Assembly: GCF_021653995.1 (NCBI RefSeq)
Contig: NZ_JAJJOZ010000005.1
Coordinates: 186,001 to 250,000 of the forward strand
From: Allopusillimonas lactea
GTDB lineage: Bacteria > Pseudomonadota > Gammaproteobacteria > Burkholderiales > Burkholderiaceae_B
DNA length: 64,000 bases
Reading direction: 5' to 3'
Below, one piece after another: positions 26,964 through 34,237 of the stretch (position 1 is the stretch's first letter; each line of letters starts with the position of its first letter). Made by a program: the position numbers and the translations under genes. Under the pieces are notes generated by a model. That model was not told the origin of the DNA. It worked only from the letters and a program-made list of their open reading frames with translations, and ran no database searches.

Positions 26964-28078
26964 TCACAACCCTCGCAGCATTCAAGATTGCCAAACGGCC
27001 CCCAGGCGCCAGAGCCGGTTTTCAGTGCGCTTGTGTCCTTGTCCAGGCACAGCGCGATGCTTTCGGCGATCAGGTGAAAGCGTTGGCGAAATTTGTAGAT
27101 GAAGCAGTAGATGCGGCTATCGTGACGCACCTGCGGACCGATAAGAAACAGGCCCGGCGTGACGGTGGACTCATCGGCTTCGGACAGCAGGACACGGCCG
27201 TCTTCGTCCCAGCCCCAGAGCGGGGCGATTTGCTGCGCACCTCCGCCTTTGACGAACCCTGTTCCGAGGATCGGTGGCTGCTTTTCGTCCCAGTATCGGC
27301 CGTCCCCCGCGTGTACGCGAAACCCGTCATTGTCATTTCGCGTCACGCCGATCACGTCCACGCCGAACAAGATGTCCAGTCGTCCGGTGTCCACCGCTTC
27401 GTAGAGCCGCTGGCGGCTGTATGGTGAGAGCGACAGGCTGGGGTCGTGCGGTGCTTGCGGATCCCACGTCGACTTGCGGGTGAGCAGCCGCACCTTGCGC
27501 CCAAGCCTGACCAGGTTTACGGCTGCGTCCACCCCGCTTTCGTAGCCGCCAATCACTGTGTAGCGGCGGGCCTTGAACGAGGCCCAGTCGGCCACTTGTG
27601 CATAATGCGGGCACCACTGCGCGCCTGGGAAAGGCGCCAGATCGGGAAACATGAACTCTCCGGTCGCCCATATCAGAAAGTCCGTATGCAGCTTGCTCTT
27701 GGGTGTGTCCAGGATGAAACCCTCGCCTGGCAGGGCTCTCACGGCCTCGACCTTGCAATTGCCAGCAATGGGCAATGCATGCCCCTGGGCGATGAAGGTG
27801 AGGTAATCGGCATATTGCCGGCCGCTGAGGTGCTCGGCCCCTGAGTGGATGGCTGGTGAACTGAGCTCGTTCACGGCGTTCAGGTCGGCAAGGCCAAAGG
27901 GGTTGCTGTGAAAGGAGGGGGTAATGAAACGGGTCTGGGCCGGCCAGCAACGGAAGGATTCGCCCACACGGCCGGCTTCCAGTACGCCGAATTTCAGCCC
28001 GGGCACCTTCTGAAGTGCCAGCGCCATGCCTATGCCAGCCGCGCCGGCGCCTACAACAGCGACATCAAGGCGGCGCAT
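26957..28078 (-). CDS. FAD-dependent monooxygenase-like protein with cysteine-rich C-terminal tail
   Basis: A 373-residue flavoprotein. The N-terminal FAD motif is VAVVGAGAAGIGMALAL, and a second nucleotide-binding motif TVIGGYESGVDAAVNL near residue 165 should bind NADPH, as in flavin monooxygenases and ArsO-type proteins of arsenic islands. The protein ends in CCEGCEC, four cysteines in seven residues, a likely metal or metalloid ligand. ATG 28078 shares its A with the L36 stop (TGATG), so the gene is translationally coupled to it; the longer frame to 28177 only reads through that gene. Its reaction is unknown. Sulfur, nitrogen or arsenic oxygenation are all conceivable. Confidence 0.82.
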   Translation of the reverse strand: MRRLDVAVVGAGAAGIGMALALQKVPGLKFGVLEAGRVGESFRCWPAQTRFITPSFHSNPFGLADLNAVNELSSPAIHSGAEHLSGRQYADYLTFIAQGHALPIAGNCKVEAVRALPGEGFILDTPKSKLHTDFLIWATGEFMFPDLAPFPGAQWCPHYAQVADWASFKARRYTVIGGYESGVDAAVNLVRLGRKVRLLTRKSTWDPQAPHDPSLSLSPYSRQRLYEAVDTGRLDILFGVDVIGVTRNDNDGFRVHAGDGRYWDEKQPPILGTGFVKGGGAQQIAPLWGWDEDGRVLLSEADESTVTPGLFLIGPQVRHDSRIYCFIYKFRQRFHLIAESIALCLDKDTSALKTGSGAWGPFGNLECCEGCEC

Positions 28079-28224
28079 CAGGCGTTCCTGTTCTTGGCGC
28101 CACCCTGGCGGGCTTTGAACCGTGGGTTGGACTTGCAGATGACGTAAATACGACCGCGCCGGCGCACCACCTGGCAATCACGGTGGCGGGCTTTGGCGTC
28201 TTTCAGGGAAGAGAGGACTTTCAA
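28078..28224 (-). CDS. rpmJ: Ribosomal protein L36 paralogue, zinc-free (type B, YkgO-like)
   Basis: A 48-residue protein with TTG start at 28224 and AAGGAG seven bases upstream, too short for routine gene callers. The sequence begins MKVLSSLKDAKARHRDCQVV and continues with RGRIYVICKSNPRFKARQ, almost the same as E. coli YkgO. It has only Cys17 and Cys30 and lacks the CxxC...CxxxxH zinc knuckle of ordinary L36, so it is the C-minus form that replaces zinc-binding L36 when zinc is scarce. Such copies are usually under Zur control, and a Zur-like palindrome lies upstream. It is the first gene of a coupled run with the monooxygenase and the ACR3-like transporter. Confidence 0.93.
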   Translation of the reverse strand: MKVLSSLKDAKARHRDCQVVRRRGRIYVICKSNPRFKARQGGAKNRNA

Positions 28225-28437
28225 GAGGGCTCCTTCATGAATACATTGGAAGAATCAACAGGATGGCGTCATGGTGGAGCCTTTATAGGAACGTGAAACG
28301 AAGCTTGCTTGCGCGAAGTGTTAACGAAGAGCAGGTATGTGCGATGAAGGGGTGGGCTCTCTTCGGCGCGATCATTGGGCAGTGAGCCGCGTGAGCGGCC
28401 CTATAACAGTTGCTTGGAATTAACCGCATAAAAAGCA

Positions 28438-28475
28438 ATGTTATAACATAATATTATGGTCGCAAAAATGTGCAA
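28438..28475 (-). promoter_or_regulatory. Zur-like palindrome over a minus-strand promoter
   Basis: ATGTTATAACATAATAT at 28438-28454 matches 15 of 17 bases of the proteobacterial Zur core ATGTTATAATATAACAT. On the minus strand TTGCAC (28470-28475) and TATTAT (28448-28453), 16 bases apart, form a promoter whose -10 lies inside the palindrome, so bound repressor would block it. The L36 paralogue begins 214 bp downstream, which implies a long leader or a second promoter. Binding by Zur is inferred from motif and target gene. Confidence 0.65.
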
Positions 28476-28641
28476 TGCCGATCATCATTTCGATAGGACG
28501 GGGTGCCGGTGATGTCCGCATCTGCGCGGTGAAACCGCGACGCGCCATCCGCCAGCGTATCCGCCCGCCTTGAGCGCAGCCCAAGAAGCGAGCACGAAAT
28601 TCGATGGCTGAATGCGGCTTCCGATGGATGCGACCCAAAAC

Positions 28642-28675
28642 AAAAAAGGCCCAAAACCGAAGTTTGGGCCTTTTT
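28642..28675 (-). terminator. Rho-independent terminator downstream of tRNA-Gly
   Basis: A stem of AAGGCCCAAA against TTTGGGCCTT, a 7-base loop, and A and T runs on both sides, so it can work in either direction. It lies 8 bp downstream of the tRNA-Gly gene on the minus strand and would also insulate the Zur-like promoter region. Confidence 0.85.
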
Positions 28676-28682
28676 AAAATCT

Positions 28683-28758
28683 TGGAGCGGGAAACGAGTC
28701 TCGAACTCGCGACCTCAACCTTGGCAAGGTTGCGCTCTACCAACTGAGCTATTCCCGC
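28683..28758 (-). tRNA. tRNA-Gly (anticodon GCC), copy 1
   Basis: A 76-base tRNA read on the minus strand. It starts GCGGGAATAGCTCAGTTGG, has anticodon loop CTTGCCAAG with anticodon GCC, the T-arm GTTCGAACTC and an encoded CCA end. The acceptor stem GCGGGAA pairs with TTCCCGC. An identical copy lies at 45060-45135 in the same orientation. Its own promoter (TATAAT at 28800-28805) and terminator flank it. Confidence 0.97.
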
Positions 28759-28799
28759 GCAGCTGCTGATGCAAGGTTGCCGTAGCAGCGAAGAAAATA

Positions 28800-28829
28800 A
28801 TTATAGCAGGTTTTTTTAGGCCATGTAAA
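28800..28829 (-). promoter_or_regulatory. Promoter of tRNA-Gly copy 1
   Basis: On the minus strand TTTACA (28824-28829) and TATAAT (28800-28805) are 18 bases apart, placing the transcript start about 35 bases before the tRNA. The run of T bases around 28811 lies in the spacer. Confidence 0.62.
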
Positions 28830-28900
28830 TGAACGGCCTTGCTGGCTGGATAGGCGCTAGGCGGGCCGCTCCTGGCGTGGCTGCGTGGGTCTTACCCCCG

Positions 28901-29635
28901 TTATTTGCGCTTGTTGGGCGCGAGGGCTGGGCCCGCAGGCAGCGTTGGCACACCGTCGGGCTTGTTGAAGGCCAACGTTGTCACGTACCTGATGCTGTCA
29001 TAGTGCTGCGGCCCCTCTGAAGTGGAGCGCTCGCCGGGGGTGCTATCGGTATGGATGACCTCAAGTACATACTGCCCTTGCCATGGCAAGTCGAAGCGTA
29101 CCAAGCCCTGCTTGTTTGTATGAGCTTGCTTGCCCCAGCCTGACTGCACCTGGATGTTCACTTTGGCATCGGCCAGCGGCTGCCCTTTGAGGGTGATGTG
29201 GAATTCGCCGGCGGTAGCGGTGGGCACGGCGTCAAGCGCCAGCTTTGCAGCATGCGCCCCGGTGCCCGAGACGTAGCGGGCGGCTGGCCAGTACCAGTTC
29301 ACTACCTCTTTGCCATTGACCTTGGAAGTGTGCAACGGGAAGGCGGCGTCTTCGGCCACGATGCTGTCGCCGTTGGCCGGCCGGGCGGAAAGTGCAAAGC
29401 CGTCGGCAGTTTTGGTGACTGTAAGTGGTTTGGCCGCTTGACCGGACAGCAGCGTTGCGCTGGGGGCGCCAAACATGTCAAGCAAACCCGGCGAGGCTTC
29501 GCGCAGATTGTCGCCAAATTCGCCAAAGCGGATGATGGCCGGCCCGCTGGCGGGTGTTTCGACCCAGATCTGGTGCGCCTGCGCGCTGGAGGAAAGGAGG
29601 ATTGCGGCGGCGAGTAGGCACAGGCGATGTTGCAT
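28901..29635 (-). CDS. Secreted DUF4198-domain protein, Fur-box controlled
   Basis: A 244-residue protein with a signal peptide (MQHRLCLLAAAILLSSSAQA, cleaved before HQIWVE). The rest fits DUF4198: a beta-rich body with HQIWVETPASG at the mature N-terminus and an Ig-like module (QPLADAKVNIQV, then LPWQGQYVLEVIH). The N-terminal histidine after cleavage is a potential metal ligand; some relatives are linked to nickel or cobalt uptake. The start at 29635 has AAGGAG upstream; the longer frame to 30052 runs across the promoter and into the divergent gene. A near-perfect Fur box lies 64-82 bases upstream, so it is probably iron-repressed. It stands alone, divergent from phaC. Confidence 0.87.
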   Translation of the reverse strand: MQHRLCLLAAAILLSSSAQAHQIWVETPASGPAIIRFGEFGDNLREASPGLLDMFGAPSATLLSGQAAKPLTVTKTADGFALSARPANGDSIVAEDAAFPLHTSKVNGKEVVNWYWPAARYVSGTGAHAAKLALDAVPTATAGEFHITLKGQPLADAKVNIQVQSGWGKQAHTNKQGLVRFDLPWQGQYVLEVIHTDSTPGERSTSEGPQHYDSIRYVTTLAFNKPDGVPTLPAGPALAPNKRK

Positions 29636-29698
29636 GGAAAGCTCCTTCGGGATAAGAAAAAGAGGGCGGTTGGTGGCGCCCAGCGGCGATAGCTTATC

Positions 29699-29717
29699 GA
29701 TAATGAGATCTATTATC
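29699..29717. promoter_or_regulatory. Fur box
   Basis: GATAATGAGATCTATTATC matches the 19-base consensus GATAATGATAATCATTATC at 15 positions and is itself a palindrome with one mismatched pair. It lies in the intergenic region between the DUF4198 gene and phaC, at 64 bases from the former and 126 from the latter. The DUF4198 gene is the more likely target. Fur is encoded at 48248 in this window. Confidence 0.85.
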
Positions 29718-29843
29718 AACCAAAACTTATTTGAAGTACGCATGCTTGCGGCAGCGCAACATTGGAGGTCGCACCGCGATGTATCATCAATGAGTGTCAC
29801 CGTTGTTCCATTCAGCCGCTGATCGCGGAAAAGGAAATCAAGC

Positions 29844-31589
29844 ATGTCAACGCAACCCGGTGTCCAAATCAATGCCGAACAGTTGGATTCCGCCGCCCGC
29901 GCATTCTGGGCGCGGAGGTTCTTGTCGCTGTCGCCTATTGCGCAGTGGCTGGCCCTGCTCGACTGGGCAGGCCACCTGGGCGCCAGCCCGGGCAAGCAAT
30001 TGGCACTGGGGCAACTGGCCATCACGCAGTCGCAGCAATGGGCGCATTGCATGGGTCAAATGGCCGCTGATTGTTACGCGCAAGTGCCAGGCGCGGGCAA
30101 TGCGTCCGAAGACCGGCGTTTCAAAGATCCGGCTTGGGACAGATGGCCATTCAATCAGCTCCGGCTCACTTTCCTGGCGCAAGAGCGTTGGTGGAAAGAA
30201 GCTACGCACGGCGTAAGCGGTGTCAGCCGGCACCACGAGCAGGTGGTTGCGTTTGGCATCAGGCAGTGGCTGGATATGTTCTCGCCTGGCAATTTCTTGC
30301 TCACCAACCCTGTCGTGCTGGACAGAACGCTGGCGGAAGGGGGCGCCAATCTGGCGCGGGGGCTGCAGCATCTGGTCCAAGACATCCAGCGCCGGGTGGC
30401 GGGCGATCCACCTGTCGGGGCCGAGAAGTTCGTGCCTGGCCGCGACGTGGCAGTCACGCCGGGCAAGGTCGTGTTCCGCAACCGGCTTATCGAGCTCATC
30501 CAGTACGCACCGACCACTGGCACGGTGCACCCCGAGCCGGTGTTGATCGTGCCGGCATGGATCATGAAGTATTACATCCTCGACTTGTCGCCGCATAACT
30601 CGCTGATTAAGTACCTGGTCGACAACGGCTATACCGTCTTTTGCATTTCCTGGAAAAACCCCGACGCGGAGGATCGCGACCTGGGGATGGACGACTACCT
30701 GGCGCTGGGCGTGTATGCCGCGCTCGAGGCCGTCAACACAATCGTGCCAGGCCGCAAAGTGCATGCCACCGGCTACTGTCTGGGTGGCACCTTGTTGTCC
30801 ATTGCCGCGGCCGCCATGGCGCGCGATGATGACGAACGCCTGGCTTCGCTTACCCTGTTCGCTGCCCAGACGGATTTCAGCGAGCCCGGCGAACTGGCAC
30901 TGTTCATCGACGAAAGCCAGATCACCTTGCTGGAAGCGCAGATGAATGAAGTCGGCTATCTGCGTTCTGACCAGATGGCCGGCGCTTTCCAGATGTTGCG
31001 CTCTTATGACTTGCTGTGGTCGCGGTTGGTCAATGTGTACATGCTGGGCGACCGCCGCCCCATGAACGACCTGATGGCATGGAACGCCGATGCCACGCGC
31101 ATGCCGGCGGCCATGCATACGCAGTATTTGCGGCGGCTGTTTCTCAATAATGATCTCAGCAACAATCGCTATGTGTCCCAGGGCAGGCTGGTTTCGTTGA
31201 CCAGCATCGATTGGCCCATTTTCTGTGTGGGCACGACAGCAGACCACGTTGCCCCTTGGCGCTCCGTGTACAAGCTGCATCACCTGTCGCCGGCCGAAAT
31301 AACCTTTGTGCTGACCAGCGGCGGCCATAACGCCGGTATTGTCAGCGAGCCAGGCCGGGCAGGCCGCCAATACCAGATCACGACCCGCCCCGCGCGGGGC
31401 GATGCGCATAATTCTTCAGAGGAATGGCAGGCCGAGACCGCTGTCCAGCAAGGGTCGTGGTGGCCGGCGTGGCTCGATTGGCTTGGGGCTCGTTCGGGCT
31501 CCTCCGTCAAGCCGCCGCGCATGGGTGCCGCTGGCAAAGGCTACCGTGTGCTCTGCGATGCGCCCGGCGAGTACGTGCTGGCAAAGTAA
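29844..31589 (+). CDS. phaC: Class I polyhydroxyalkanoate synthase
   Basis: A 581-residue cytoplasmic polymerase acting at the granule surface. The lipase-like box GYCLGG holds the nucleophile Cys312, and the other triad parts are visible in VGTTADHVAPW (Asp) and TSGGHNAGI (His). WQxxxxxxL-type N-terminal features and the length match class I PhaC, which polymerises short 3-hydroxyacyl-CoA. AAGGAAA precedes the start. phaB follows after 65 bp. No phaA thiolase, phasin or phaR is beside it, so these must be elsewhere. Confidence 0.96.
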   Translation: MSTQPGVQINAEQLDSAARAFWARRFLSLSPIAQWLALLDWAGHLGASPGKQLALGQLAITQSQQWAHCMGQMAADCYAQVPGAGNASEDRRFKDPAWDRWPFNQLRLTFLAQERWWKEATHGVSGVSRHHEQVVAFGIRQWLDMFSPGNFLLTNPVVLDRTLAEGGANLARGLQHLVQDIQRRVAGDPPVGAEKFVPGRDVAVTPGKVVFRNRLIELIQYAPTTGTVHPEPVLIVPAWIMKYYILDLSPHNSLIKYLVDNGYTVFCISWKNPDAEDRDLGMDDYLALGVYAALEAVNTIVPGRKVHATGYCLGGTLLSIAAAAMARDDDERLASLTLFAAQTDFSEPGELALFIDESQITLLEAQMNEVGYLRSDQMAGAFQMLRSYDLLWSRLVNVYMLGDRRPMNDLMAWNADATRMPAAMHTQYLRRLFLNNDLSNNRYVSQGRLVSLTSIDWPIFCVGTTADHVAPWRSVYKLHHLSPAEITFVLTSGGHNAGIVSEPGRAGRQYQITTRPARGDAHNSSEEWQAETAVQQGSWWPAWLDWLGARSGSSVKPPRMGAAGKGYRVLCDAPGEYVLAK

Positions 31590-31654
31590 GCTGCGACAGC
31601 CCGGCCGGGCTGCCCGCTCCACTGGTTTTTATCGCAACCCATAAGGAAACAAGG

Positions 31655-32401
31655 ATGAGCATCACGCAACGTACCGCGCTTGTGACGGGCGGTAACCGCG
31701 GCCTGGGCGAAGCCACGGCGCGCGCTTTGTACGACGCCGGCCACGCCGTCATCATTACCCACATGGCGGGCAATACCGGCATGCAGGCTTGGCTCGAAAA
31801 GCAGGCGGAGCAGGGGTATACCTTCGCGTCCTATCCTGTGGATGTCGCCGACTACGCGTCCACGCAGGCGTTGGCCCAGGCACTGAAACATGACGGTAGG
31901 CAGGTCGATATCCTGGTCAACAACGCCGGCATCACGCGTGACGCCACCTTGCGTAAGCTGGACAAGGATAGCTGGGATGCCGTTCTGCGAACCAATCTGG
32001 ATTCCATGTTCAACGTCACCAAGCCTTTCCTGGATGGCATGGTTGAACGCGGTTGGGGCCGCATTATCAATATTTCGTCTATCAATGGCAGCAAAGGCCA
32101 GTTCGGCCAGACCAACTATTCCGCCGCCAAAGCGGGTATTCATGGCTTCACCAAGGCGTTGGCGCAGGAAGTGGCGCGCAAAGGCATAACAGTCAATACC
32201 GTTTCGCCTGGCTATCTGGCCACGCAGATGGTCATGGCCGTACCTGAAGACGTACGCCAGAAAATCATCGCCGGCATTCCCGTCGGCCGCCTTGGCCAAC
32301 CCCAGGAAATCGCTGCGCTTATTGCCTTCATTGCCAGTGATGCAGCCGCCTTCATGACGGGCAGCAACGTCGCCATGAATGGCGGGCAGCATATGTATTG
32401 A
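31655..32401 (+). CDS. phaB: Acetoacetyl-CoA reductase
   Basis: A 248-residue short-chain dehydrogenase. It has the glycine motif TGGNRGLGEA for NADPH, NNAG, and the catalytic Ser-Tyr-Lys set in NISSINGSKGQFGQTNYSAAKAG. The sequence is typical of PhaB, which reduces acetoacetyl-CoA to (R)-3-hydroxybutyryl-CoA for the PhaC next door. AAGGA lies six bases before ATG 31655; an upstream open frame from 31424 overlaps phaC and is not used. A FabG-like role is the alternative, but context favours PhaB. Confidence 0.94.
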   Translation: MSITQRTALVTGGNRGLGEATARALYDAGHAVIITHMAGNTGMQAWLEKQAEQGYTFASYPVDVADYASTQALAQALKHDGRQVDILVNNAGITRDATLRKLDKDSWDAVLRTNLDSMFNVTKPFLDGMVERGWGRIINISSINGSKGQFGQTNYSAAKAGIHGFTKALAQEVARKGITVNTVSPGYLATQMVMAVPEDVRQKIIAGIPVGRLGQPQEIAALIAFIASDAAAFMTGSNVAMNGGQHMY

Positions 32402-32646
32402 CGCATAAGTGCTGTGTGTTCGCGTGGCATCTCGAGGCGCCGCGCGGGCATCCCCTACTGCGCTTTTCGCCTCCGCGAGGGGCCGCACGCTCCATATTTA
32501 TGCATGCTGAGTCCGCCGCGCACTCAGGCATTGAGTTTGCCGCGTGCATGAGCGTCGCGTGCCTCCCGGTACATAAATTGCTGCGGCGATCCCAATAGAC
32601 TTCATGGCTTGCGCTTGCGCATCCATGCCTATAGGGGAGAGCCGTG

Positions 32647-33126
32647 ATGATGTGCAAAAACACCGTCTGCCTTTGGTACGACCGCAGCGCGCTGGAGGCC
32701 GCGACCTTCTATGCCGCCACCTTTCCGGACAGCGCCGTGACGGCTGTCCACCATGCGCCTGGCGATTATCCCTCGGGAAAGCAGGGCGATATCCTGACGG
32801 TTGAGTTCACCGTGATGGGCGTCCCTTGTCTGGGCTTGAATGGTGGCCCGAACGTCACGCACACTGAAGCCTTCTCCTTCCAGGTGGCCACCGACGACCA
32901 GGCCGAAACCGACCGCCTATGGGCCACCATTGTCGACAATGGTGGCGAAGAGGTCGCCTGCGGTTGGTGCCGGGACAAATGGGGCGTCTGTTGGCAGATC
33001 ACTCCGCGCGCGCTCATGGATGCCATCACCGATCCGGATATTGCTGCCGCCAAACGCGCCTTCGCTGCCATGATGGGCATGGTGAAAATAGACATCGCGG
33101 CAATTGAGGATGCGCGGCGGGGGTGA
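32647..33126 (+). CDS. VOC-superfamily protein (PhnB / 3-demethylubiquinone-methyltransferase-like)
   Basis: A 159-residue protein of the vicinal-oxygen-chelate fold in the PhnB-like group, often wrongly named 3-demethylubiquinone methyltransferase. Two beta-alpha-beta-beta modules are recognisable, with WYDRSALEAATFYAATFPDS at the N-terminus and GWCRDKWGVCWQITP near residue 108. Members have no agreed activity. GGGGAGA precedes the start codons; GTG 32644, ATG 32647 and ATG 32650 are all possible. It lies in a 1-kb stretch between phaB and the ttr operon, and I see no functional link to either. Confidence 0.85.
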   Translation: MMCKNTVCLWYDRSALEAATFYAATFPDSAVTAVHHAPGDYPSGKQGDILTVEFTVMGVPCLGLNGGPNVTHTEAFSFQVATDDQAETDRLWATIVDNGGEEVACGWCRDKWGVCWQITPRALMDAITDPDIAAAKRAFAAMMGMVKIDIAAIEDARRG

Positions 33127-33367
33127 CGTTGCTGGCCATGCTTGGCGTTCACCGCACGTTTGCTGTAATTCGCCGGTCTGATTGAGCACTGTTATGCAGC
33201 AGCATGCATGGTCGCGAGGTGCTGGCGGACAGGCTTAATGCTTCGATGCAAAATAATCCCTTTGTTGGCTTGTCTTAATGCTTGGTTAATTTTCGTCGGC
33301 TAAAATGGTGCTGCTTACTATAAGCTATGCAGAGTAAAAAACCATTTTCTTTCAATGGTTTATGCGG

Positions 33368-33381
33368 TTGATGTAGGTCAA
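33368..33381. promoter_or_regulatory. FNR/ANR-like site upstream of the ttr operon
   Basis: TTGAT-GTAG-GTCAA matches the FNR consensus TTGAT-NNNN-ATCAA at nine of ten fixed positions. It lies 60 bases before ttrB, a usual place for an activator site at about -40. The 313-bp gap 33127-33440 holds no gene. Anaerobic induction of a tetrathionate-type reductase is expected from known ttr systems. Confidence 0.68.
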
Positions 33382-33440
33382 TCCAGCAAGCGTCGAAAGC
33401 CCTGAAAATCCATTACAAGGCACATAAATGGATACTCAGA

Positions 33441-34223
33441 ATGGCTGACACCGGCACCCCTCCCGCATCCCCGCTTCCGTCCAACACCAGGCGGCATTTC
33501 CTGCACGACCTCGTCACCTTGGCCACCAGTTTCGGCATCGCCAGCACGGCGCAGGCGGGGCTGCCAGGCAGCGCCACCTATCAGCCCGCGCGGCGCCCCG
33601 GCATGGCGGGCAAACGCTTTGGCATGCTGATCGATATGCGTAAATGCATAGGCTGCCAGGCCTGTACGGTCAGTTGCTCAGTCGAGAACCAGCCGCCCAT
33701 CGGCCAGTTCCGCACCACCGTGCTGCAGTACGAAGTTGACAAGCCCGACAGCGCGCCTGCAATGGTTAGCCTCCCGCGCCTGTGCAATCACTGCGACAAC
33801 CCGCCCTGCGTGCCAGTCTGCCCCGTGCAGGCCACCTTCCAACGCACGGACGGCATTGTATTGGTGGATAACGAACGCTGCGTGGGCTGCGGCTATTGCG
33901 TACAGGCCTGTCCCTATGATGCGCGTTTCATCAATCATGAAACGCAAACCGCAGATAAATGCACCTTCTGCGAGCACCGGCTCGAGGTGGGCCTGCTGCC
34001 CGCTTGCGTTGAAAGCTGCGTGGGCGGCGCACGGGTGATCGGCGACCTGAACGATCCGGGCAGCGAGATCAGTCGTCGCATCGCCGAGCACAAAGACGAT
34101 ATCAAAGTGCTCAAGCCTGCCATGAATACTCGGCCGCATGTGTTCTATATCGGCTTGCCCGACGAATTCGTCAATGGTGTCGACGGCCAGGCCACAGTGC
34201 GCCTGGTGGCCGAGCATCTGTGA
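33441..34223 (+). CDS. ttrB: Tetrathionate reductase-type iron-sulfur subunit
   Basis: A 260-residue electron-transfer subunit with an N-terminal twin-arginine-like signal (NTRRHFLHDLVTLATSFGIAS). Sixteen cysteines form four [4Fe-4S] motifs: CIGCQACTVSC, CNHCDNPPCVPVC, CVGCGYCVQAC, and CTFC with two later cysteines. This is the DmsB/NrfC/TtrB type. The gene order B-C-A, the Tat signals and the catalytic subunit point to tetrathionate reductase, where TtrB passes electrons from TtrC to TtrA in the periplasm. Polysulfide, thiosulfate or arsenate reductases are the alternatives. No ttrS or ttrR gene is adjacent. Confidence 0.86.
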   Translation: MADTGTPPASPLPSNTRRHFLHDLVTLATSFGIASTAQAGLPGSATYQPARRPGMAGKRFGMLIDMRKCIGCQACTVSCSVENQPPIGQFRTTVLQYEVDKPDSAPAMVSLPRLCNHCDNPPCVPVCPVQATFQRTDGIVLVDNERCVGCGYCVQACPYDARFINHETQTADKCTFCEHRLEVGLLPACVESCVGGARVIGDLNDPGSEISRRIAEHKDDIKVLKPAMNTRPHVFYIGLPDEFVNGVDGQATVRLVAEHL

Positions 34224-34237
34224 AAGGGAGTGGCGCC

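Noticed and set aside
28441..28743. 100-codon minus-strand frame through tRNA-Gly copy 1, with a similar frame at 45016-45240
   Set aside because: The shared peptide comes from the identical tRNA sequence, a known source of false genes.
29847..31409. 520-codon open frame antisense to phaC
   Set aside because: It covers nearly all of phaC, whose catalytic triad is clear, and has no ribosome site or recognisable motif.
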